From Candidatus Omnitrophota bacterium (lineage in GTDB: Bacteria > Omnitrophota > Gorgyraeia > B26-G9), in assembly GCA_003645745.1 (NCBI GenBank), contig QNCH01000108.1, positions 1-5,895 on the forward strand: a stretch of 5,895 nt of DNA, given 5' to 3'. The translations under genes were made by a program, and so were the position numbers. Positions within the stretch are counted from its first letter, which is position 1; each line of letters starts with the position of its first letter. Positions 1 through 4,530 of this stretch are shown piece after piece. The notes beneath the pieces are model-generated. The model made no database searches. It was not told the DNA's origin and saw only the letters and a program-made list of their open reading frames with translations.

Positions 1-24
1 ATATCAGGCAGATGGCTGAATATG

Positions 25-51
25 GATTCCCGCAATCTTTTGGTGGGAATC
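25..51. repeat. GATTCCC/GGGAATC inverted repeat, copy 1
   Basis: GATTCCC (25-31) is followed after 13 nt by its reverse complement GGGAATC (45-51). A wobble and one more G-C pair extend the stem inward. The same unit occurs at 4359-4385 (opposite orientation) and 4444-4471, with the shared core CCCGCAAT followed by a T-run, so this is a dispersed repeat family. It lies 57 nt upstream of the first gene. There is no T-tract directly after it, so a terminator role for the preceding gene is only possible, not shown. Confidence 0.75.
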
Positions 52-98
52 TAATTTAATATAACTATAGATACCATTATATTTTTTAAAAAATTATT

Positions 99-104
99 GG
101 AGGG
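99..104 (+). promoter_or_regulatory. Ribosome binding site fixing a GTG start
   Basis: GGAGGG is a near-perfect anti-SD match ending 4 nt before GTG at 109. A TAA stop (106-108) directly precedes that GTG in the same frame, so the start cannot lie further upstream. This site is what decides the non-ATG start of the kinase-like gene. Confidence 0.85.
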
Positions 105-108
105 ATAA

Positions 109-3060
109 GTGGTTAAAAAAAGTTTATTCTTAAGAGTATGCGCGTTATTATTAGCGCAGGTATTTTTTGTTCTATGTTTAGGCGCGGGGCAGATAAATGA
201 GTTTGTTTCTGTTAAAAAAAATGCGGAGAATTGCCTTTCGCCTAATTTAAATATTGCTGATAAGCATTTAACGCAAACTATGGCTAAGTATTACCAACAA
301 TTTGTTCCTTTTTCTCACCAAAATGTGAAGTCTTTTTTGCGAGTGATTTTGCATGATTTAGATAATAGTATTTTTGCTGTGATAGGGGGCATAGATTTAC
401 ATTGCAAAAAAAATAGTGTGAAAAATGCTGCGAAATTATCTGAAAAGTGTGCACAGGTAATTACTATTTTTAATTTTTTGCATGAAATTATTTCTAAAGA
501 TGGCGATGCTGATCAAAATATTTTGGATGCATTGCGGGAGTTAAAAGAAGTTTTTACTGATTTGTCTGAGTATGCAGAGGAGTCTAATCTTCCGCAAGAG
601 TTAAAAGATAAAATTATATTATTGAATCAACAGGTTCAGAGTTATTTGCAAGTATCTGCTGGAGATATTGTTGTTTTAAACCAAAATTTTTCCGCGCAGC
701 AGTTATTAGATAAATGTTTGCCTGATTTTAAAACAGGATTGCAAAATCGGCAGTATTATGCAAGATCAAATGACAAAGTAATCATTGGGTTAAAGCAAAA
801 ATATCAAAAGCAATTAGAAAAATTATCAAAAGGCAATATCTCTGAGTATGAGTTTGAACAAGCATCTAAAGATGATCCTGCTTTGCGGCAATTAGCAGTG
901 AAGCTGCGTTTGAACACGACTCATTTCTTTAACGTACAAATAAACTCTGTTCTTTTTGCTTCTGTAATGCAGAATTTAATGAAAAATTGCCAACAGCATA
1001 TGCAGGTTAAAGGAAAAATAGGCGAGATAAAAATAGAATTTATGCAACAGGGAAATACCGCGGAAATTATTTTTTCTAATCCCGGCGCGATAGCTCCTGA
1101 GTTTTTAGAAAAAGACCAGTTAACTGGTGTGCAGAAATTATTTCTCCCAGGCATAACAACTAAACAGGACAAGGATAAACATGGGTATGGGTTGTTTAGC
1201 GCGGTAGGCATTATGAGAGCTTTGGGCGGGGATATTTTTGTAGAAAATAAAGATGGCAGAGTGTTTTTTTATTTGCGCATTAATTCTGTAAGGCAAATGA
1301 TTTTGCAAAAACTCGGCAGGTTAAACGCGCGGGAAGGGGCACAAGATGAGTATTTATCAGATTTTAAGCAGTGGCTGAACAAATTGCCTTCACAAAAAGC
1401 TGCAATGCTTTTGTCTTATAATGATCGCCAATTAGACGCGTTGCAGCAGATAATAGAATTGCGCGCGGCATATTATTTTTATTTTGGCGAACTTTTACAG
1501 AACAAAGAGCAGAATTTTGGGGATAAACAAGATCAGGAACAAACGGATGTGCTTAAATTAAGAGAGTATAATCAGCAAATAGAAGATGTATTGTTTAAGC
1601 AAACACATGGTATTAGATCCCTGGTTAAGAAAATATTCGAGGAAACAAAAAAATCTGATGTTTTAGCTGAAGAGGTAAAAATAAGGCAATGGAAGTTATT
1701 GCCTCCAGCTAATTTTATGCAATGGTTGATCTGGCTGACTGATCATCAATGTGTTGATGGATTAGAAAATTTATTAAAATTAACAAATGATGATTTAGAA
1801 AAAACAGCAGGGCTTTATGATTTTATTTTACCAGTTTGTAGGTTTGTTTTTAATTTACAGATGGATAATAAGTTTAATTTAATCCTGAATGAAGAACAAA
1901 CATTGCTTTTAAGGTCTTTGATGCAGAATTATCGAAGAGTAAGAGGAATTGAGCAATTAGAAGGCAATCAGGAATTTATTTTAAATATATTATTTCCTAT
2001 GTTTAGCGAAGCACATAAAGCAGGTGTTGGCATCAATGATTTTAATCCGATGATTGTTGCTAATGCTTTTCGAATGCTTAATAAGTACATTAAAACAAGT
2101 AATATTTTTAAAATAGCATTTTTGGCATCTTCTGCGAATCAGGATCAATATGAGCGGACAAAATTCAGTATTTTAAATACAGCAAAATCAGCAAAGGATC
2201 CTGAAGTTTGCGCGCAAGCTGCAAAAATAATTTTAGAAATAGACGCATTATCAGATACAGAAATTGTAGAAGCAGCAGAACTTGAAATATTAGGTTTGTT
2301 GAATCAGCGATATCGTCAATATGGGGTGGACACAGAGGAAAAATTAGTGGATTTTTTTCAAATCACTAAAGCACGCGGCAGTAAGCAGCATCTTGCTGAT
2401 TATTGGACAAGGCAGTTGATTGTTGAAGTTGTGTCAGTAATGAATGGCTGGCTTGAAATTAGAGAAACACGAGGACTCCGAAAATTTTATCTTTTATTTA
2501 AAGCTATGCAAATCATAGAGCAGGAACATAAGCTTGAATTTACTAAGATAATGGAGAAAGTATCTGCGGATAATTTGTGCAGAAATTTTATTATTGAGAT
2601 GCAAAATGGTTTATTTATGATCAAGGCAAAAATTCGGAACCTGTTACAAGAGTTTGAAAAAGAAAAATTGGATGCAGAGGCGATTGAGCAAATGCAAAGG
2701 AATATTGCAGAGCTTAATGAATTGTATTTGGGCATAAAGAAAAAAAAGAGTGAAATAAGCAAAAATCTTATGCGTATTCCTAATGTTGAAAATATGCGGA
2801 ACGCGTTTTTAGACGGGATAAAATTTGAATTTTTAGCAGACTTATTGTTGGATGTGCTTAATTCCAAAGAAATTGACGCGGAGCAGTTACAGGAAGCTGT
2901 TATGGCATTAAAAATGAGAATTGCTGAAATAGAATTGGATTTAAAATATTTGAATGCGATTGTAAATCAAGGTATGTTTATGCTGCCTGATTTCAAATAT
3001 CAGAGCAGAGGGCATTTGCAGCAATTAGTCAGGCAGATTTTTATTGAGCAAAGCATATAA
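109..3060 (+). CDS. Exported/anchored histidine-kinase-like protein with large helical C-terminal region
   Basis: This is a 983-residue protein starting at GTG. Residues 1-27 are a basic N-terminus (K3, K4, R9) and a hydrophobic run, i.e. a signal peptide or signal anchor. After it comes CLSPN (42-46), a motif type shared with the other two genes. Residues ~70-130 resemble a histidine-kinase dimerisation/phosphoacceptor hairpin, with H-box HDLDN and His82 as candidate phosphoacceptor. Residues ~275-395 form a GHKL ATPase domain. Its N-box is NLMKNCQQH (289-297, Asn293 the likely Mg-binding residue) and its G1 region is SNPGAI (323-328), an NPG variant of the usual D-x-G-x-G. The F-box-like segment is LFLPGITTK (344-352) and the G2 box is HGYGL (358-362). 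Residues ~396-983 are helical with no recognised domain. They include a HEAT-like stretch from D697 and probable coiled coils at ~840-895 and ~925-955. No receiver domain or partner regulator is present. The kinase-like assignment is good. Actual kinase activity, the substrate and the side of the membrane are unknown. It could instead be an ATP-binding protein that does not phosphorylate. Confidence 0.85.
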   Translation: MVKKSLFLRVCALLLAQVFFVLCLGAGQINEFVSVKKNAENCLSPNLNIADKHLTQTMAKYYQQFVPFSHQNVKSFLRVILHDLDNSIFAVIGGIDLHCKKNSVKNAAKLSEKCAQVITIFNFLHEIISKDGDADQNILDALRELKEVFTDLSEYAEESNLPQELKDKIILLNQQVQSYLQVSAGDIVVLNQNFSAQQLLDKCLPDFKTGLQNRQYYARSNDKVIIGLKQKYQKQLEKLSKGNISEYEFEQASKDDPALRQLAVKLRLNTTHFFNVQINSVLFASVMQNLMKNCQQHMQVKGKIGEIKIEFMQQGNTAEIIFSNPGAIAPEFLEKDQLTGVQKLFLPGITTKQDKDKHGYGLFSAVGIMRALGGDIFVENKDGRVFFYLRINSVRQMILQKLGRLNAREGAQDEYLSDFKQWLNKLPSQKAAMLLSYNDRQLDALQQIIELRAAYYFYFGELLQNKEQNFGDKQDQEQTDVLKLREYNQQIEDVLFKQTHGIRSLVKKIFEETKKSDVLAEEVKIRQWKLLPPANFMQWLIWLTDHQCVDGLENLLKLTNDDLEKTAGLYDFILPVCRFVFNLQMDNKFNLILNEEQTLLLRSLMQNYRRVRGIEQLEGNQEFILNILFPMFSEAHKAGVGINDFNPMIVANAFRMLNKYIKTSNIFKIAFLASSANQDQYERTKFSILNTAKSAKDPEVCAQAAKIILEIDALSDTEIVEAAELEILGLLNQRYRQYGVDTEEKLVDFFQITKARGSKQHLADYWTRQLIVEVVSVMNGWLEIRETRGLRKFYLLFKAMQIIEQEHKLEFTKIMEKVSADNLCRNFIIEMQNGLFMIKAKIRNLLQEFEKEKLDAEAIEQMQRNIAELNELYLGIKKKKSEISKNLMRIPNVENMRNAFLDGIKFEFLADLLLDVLNSKEIDAEQLQEAVMALKMRIAEIELDLKYLNAIVNQGMFMLPDFKYQSRGHLQQLVRQIFIEQSI

Positions 3061-3083
3061 CAAATTATCAATTCAATCTGTAG

Positions 3084-3103
3084 GGGCATGATTTATCATG
3101 CCC
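3084..3103. repeat. Perfect GGGCATGAT/ATCATGCCC hairpin
   Basis: GGGCATGA (3084-3091) and TCATGCCC (3096-3103) pair perfectly around a 4-nt loop, and the loop could close by one more base pair. The hairpin lies 23 nt after the stop of the kinase-like gene. No T-run follows (GGGATCTTTAG), so it is not a classical intrinsic terminator. It may be a REP-type dispersed repeat or an mRNA 3'-end stabilising hairpin. Confidence 0.7.
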
Positions 3104-3136
3104 GGGATCTTTAGATTATTGTTAAATTTATTATTA

Positions 3137-3179
3137 TAAAAACAGGTCCCCGAACCCGGTTATCCGTATTCTGTTTTTA
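3137..3179. terminator. Possible bidirectional terminator (TAAAAACAG/CTGTTTTTA)
   Basis: TAAAAACAG (3137-3145) is the exact reverse complement of CTGTTTTTA (3171-3179), giving a 9-bp stem around a GC-richer 25-nt interior. The A-tract and T-tract flanks would suit a bidirectional terminator between the first two genes. However, the stem is A/T-heavy and the T-run lies inside it rather than after it. It may equally be a repeat of unknown role. Confidence 0.4.
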
Positions 3180-3223
3180 ATTTAGTTTGTTATCTTTATC
3201 AAATGCCCCATTCTATCACCGAT

Positions 3224-3296
3224 TACCTCGCAGCAAGATGCTGCTGTGCGATTTAATCTTAGTCTGGTTTAATTCCCCGCAGCTTACTGCGAGGTA
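3224..3296. repeat. Long imperfect palindrome upstream of the metalloprotease gene
   Basis: TACCTCGCAG (3224-3233) is the exact inverse of CTGCGAGGTA (3287-3296). The pairing continues inward to give about 16 pairs over 18 positions per arm (3224-3241 with 3279-3296, two mismatches), with a 37-nt loop. The left arm overlaps an 11-bp copy (3216-3226) of the terminal repeat of the MITE-like element further downstream. It ends 39 nt before the metalloprotease start, so it lies within or next to that gene's 5' leader or promoter. Whether it regulates anything is not visible. Confidence 0.75.
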
Positions 3297-3327
3297 GTTT
3301 ATTTACAATTTTAAAATCGCGGATTAC

Positions 3328-3331
3328 GGAG
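3328..3331 (+). promoter_or_regulatory. Ribosome binding site before tandem ATG codons
   Basis: GGAG lies 4 nt before ATG 3336 and 7 nt before the immediately following ATG 3339. The second ATG has the more usual spacing, so translation may start one codon later (254 residues) than annotated. This has no effect on the lipoprotein signal. Confidence 0.65.
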
Positions 3332-3335
3332 TAAA

Positions 3336-4103
3336 ATGATGATTAAAAAAGTAAGTGGTTTATTTTTGATATATTTTCTATTTATAGGATGCAATATGTG
3401 TAATGTTTGTGAATTTCAAGATAGCAGTGTCTATCGCTATAGCCTTTGTCCTGTGTCTAATGTTTCTCAATCAGAATTTATGGAAAGTTTCTTTTCTTTT
3501 TATCAGAGGATTTTTAAAAAGAAAAAATTAGTTGTTATCCGTTTGTATAATGAACAACGGGTTTCACAGCTTCGTAGGCAGGAAGTTAAGGTTATGTTAG
3601 CATTACATAAGTATTTGCGTAATATGGAACTTGGCAGTTTAGTTATGGAATTTCCTGAGGCAGTGTATATGAAAAGTTCGCAATTAGATGATCATTATAC
3701 TGATAAAATGATTAACACAATAGTAGATAAAGCTAAAGGGAGTTGTTTGTTGGGAAAAAATACTCAAATGTTGATTATTACTGATTTTCCTATTCATTGT
3801 TATGGACAAGCAGTAGAATATAATGTTGCAATCGTCTCTTCTTATAAGTTTGAACGCGATTATTCTGTCCAGGATAATTTTATTACGCGTTTATCTAAAG
3901 TAATTAAACATGAGCTAGGGCATTTAGCAGGATTGCCGCATTGTCGTAATCCGCAGTGTGTTATGCATTCAGCTGGTTTAAAGGGAATAGACACAAAGGG
4001 AATTAATTTGTGCGCAGCGTGTAAAAAAATATTAACTCATTTAAGGATTAATCAAACAATAAAATTATCTAAAAACTATGAGTATATTGCACAAGCGATT
4101 TAA
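3336..4103 (+). CDS. Archaemetzincin-family zinc metalloprotease, predicted lipoprotein
   Basis: This 255-residue protein carries the full archaemetzincin signature. The catalytic segment is HELGHLAGLPHC (192-203), with zinc ligands H192, H196 and H202 and general base E193. C203-x4-C208 leads into CVM with Met210, and C226-x2-C229 lies downstream. The four cysteines are the structural zinc site known for this family. Between Met210 and Cys226 there are 15 residues, against about 17 in the consensus I recall. The stretch before the active site (LIITDFPIHCYGQA, 146-159; VSSYKF, 167-172) also follows the family's central fold. Archaeal members are called AmzA and are usually shorter (under ~200 residues) and leaderless. 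This one has a basic hydrophobic N-terminus ending FIGC, a plausible though imperfect lipobox with lipidated Cys19. The +2 residue is Asn, so Asp-type inner-membrane retention is not expected. C19, C22 and C25 form a CxxCxxC run. Substrates of the family are poorly known. Its stop codon lies inside the duplicated target site of the downstream MITE-like element. Confidence 0.93.
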   Translation: MMIKKVSGLFLIYFLFIGCNMCNVCEFQDSSVYRYSLCPVSNVSQSEFMESFFSFYQRIFKKKKLVVIRLYNEQRVSQLRRQEVKVMLALHKYLRNMELGSLVMEFPEAVYMKSSQLDDHYTDKMINTIVDKAKGSCLLGKNTQMLIITDFPIHCYGQAVEYNVAIVSSYKFERDYSVQDNFITRLSKVIKHELGHLAGLPHCRNPQCVMHSAGLKGIDTKGINLCAACKKILTHLRINQTIKLSKNYEYIAQAI

Positions 4104-4107
4104 AAGG
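4099..4107. repeat. Target-site duplication, left copy
   Basis: TTTAAAAGG is repeated exactly at 4505-4513, immediately outside the terminal inverted repeats. The last G is ambiguous because it can also be the first base of the left terminal repeat, so the duplication is 8 or 9 bp. It contains the TAA stop (4101-4103) of the metalloprotease gene. Confidence 0.85.
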
Positions 4108-4119
4108 TAATCGGTGAAT
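4107..4119 (+). repeat. Left terminal inverted repeat of the MITE-like element
   Basis: GTAATCGGTGAAT is the exact reverse complement of 4492-4504. It begins 3 nt after the stop codon of the metalloprotease gene. Confidence 0.85.
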
Positions 4120-4151
4120 GAATGAAGCGGGGACACCATAAAGTTATCATT

Positions 4152-4346
4152 TTAACATATACTCAAACGTAATTGGTTTGTACTTTTATGACATTCCCCT
4201 GTATTGCATCTTGAAACGTTCTGCGTTCGTAAATTCTTAGGTGCAGCAAGCTGCGCCTGCGGTTTGACTTAGGTCTGAACGTTCCAATCTAGGGCACAGG
4301 GAAACGCCTAAATTTTACAAACCAATTGCGTTCGAGTATAGTTAAT
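4152..4346. repeat. Large internal palindrome 1 of the MITE-like element
   Basis: The outer arms 4152-4182 and 4316-4346 pair almost completely. They include AATTGGTTTGTA (4171-4182) against TACAAACCAATT (4316-4327), with a one-base bulge and a few changes. Pairing resumes inward at CCCTGT (4197-4202) with ACAGGG (4296-4301), then AACGTTC (4215-4221) with GAACGTT (4277-4283). It closes in an 8-bp apical stem, AGGTGCAG-CAAG-CTGCGCCT (4239-4258). Six T residues (4346-4351) follow the base, so as RNA it could act as a strong terminator or attenuator. Confidence 0.8.
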
Positions 4347-4358
4347 TTTTTAAAAGTA

Positions 4359-4471
4359 GATTCCCACTAAAAGATTGCGGGAATGACAATGATAGACAGC
4401 ATCTTATTGTTTATCCTGCTGTTTGTCATCTCCCAATTTTTGGCATTCCCGCAATGTTTTTAGCGGGAATC
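4359..4471. repeat. Internal palindrome 2, made of two inverted GATTCCC units
   Basis: Copies 2 (4359-4385) and 3 (4444-4471) of the GATTCCC/GGGAATC repeat face each other. They enclose a further stem ATGATAGACAGCA (4389-4401) with TGCTGTTTGTCAT (4417-4429), 13 pairs as RNA including two G-U wobbles and a 15-nt loop. Each unit can also fold alone; copy 3 has a perfect 8-bp stem ATTCCCGC/GCGGGAAT (4445-4452/4463-4470). Confidence 0.75.
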
Positions 4472-4491
4472 CATAACTGAAACTCCTTTTT

Positions 4492-4504
4492 ATTCACCGA
4501 TTAC
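4492..4504 (-). repeat. Right terminal inverted repeat of the MITE-like element
   Basis: ATTCACCGATTAC is the exact inverse of 4107-4119. Its inner 11 bases (TCACCGATTAC) also occur at 3216-3226 in the other intergenic region. Confidence 0.85.
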
Positions 4505-4513
4505 TTTAAAAGG
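4505..4513. repeat. Target-site duplication, right copy
   Basis: TTTAAAAGG is an exact copy of 4099-4107. It contains AAAAGG, the only purine-rich SD-like sequence before the methyltransferase gene, 17 nt upstream of its ATG, which is longer than the usual spacing. Confidence 0.85.
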
Positions 4514-4530
4514 AATATTTTTATATAAAA

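Larger units (their letters stand above)
4107..4504. mobile_element. MITE-like non-autonomous transposon (398 bp)
   Basis: The element is bounded by perfect 13-bp terminal inverted repeats, GTAATCGGTGAAT (4107-4119) and ATTCACCGATTAC (4492-4504). An exact 8-9 bp direct repeat, TTTAAAAG(G), flanks it. It contains no credible ORF. Its interior is two large imperfect palindromes (4152-4346 and 4359-4471). Small size, terminal repeats, target duplication and no coding capacity are the definition of a MITE. The transposase family that mobilises it cannot be named from the sequence; 8-9 bp duplications fit several DDE families. It accounts for the whole gap between the metalloprotease and methyltransferase genes except for the ribosome-binding and start region of the latter. 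Confidence 0.85.

Noticed and set aside
55..83. Promoter for the first gene (several TATAAC/TATATT-like -10 hexamers)
   Set aside because: The region is so AT-rich that -10-like words occur everywhere, and none is paired with a good -35 at 16-18 bp.
214..413. A8 runs at 214-221 and 406-413 as programmed frameshift or slippage sites
   Set aside because: The zero frame is open through the entire gene and gives a coherent kinase-like protein. Poly-A runs are expected from lysine codons in AT-rich DNA.
921..1211. Reverse-strand open frame of 96 codons
   Set aside because: It lies entirely opposite the ATPase-coding part of the kinase-like gene, whose motifs are clear in the forward frame. The translation shows no recognisable domain.
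2487..2867. Reverse-strand open frame of 126 codons
   Set aside because: It is antisense to the lysine/glutamate-rich coiled-coil region, and its Phe/Ser/Ile-rich composition is what complementing such codons produces.
3065..3202. Direct repeat TTATCAA at 3065-3071 and 3196-3202 as a target duplication
   Set aside because: It is only 7 bp of AT-rich sequence, with no inverted repeats at the inner borders. Chance is sufficient.
3159..3226. Small mobile element from GTTATCCGT to TCACCGATTAC
   Set aside because: The left side matches the terminal repeat at only about 7 of 9 bases, and no flanking duplication is present.
4126..4143. GCGGGGACACCATAAAG as a fragment of a REP/IS200-type repeat
   Set aside because: It looks like repeats I recall from genomes with REP-associated transposases, but it has no hairpin of its own here and the resemblance rests on memory only.
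25..4471. CRISPR array made of the GATTCCC repeats
   Set aside because: There are only three copies, two of them inverted, with no regular spacing and no spacer-repeat pattern.
4107..4530. Riboswitch or structured ncRNA as the main explanation of the gap
   Set aside because: Exact terminal repeats plus a target duplication explain the region better as a mobile element, and no known riboswitch core was recognised.
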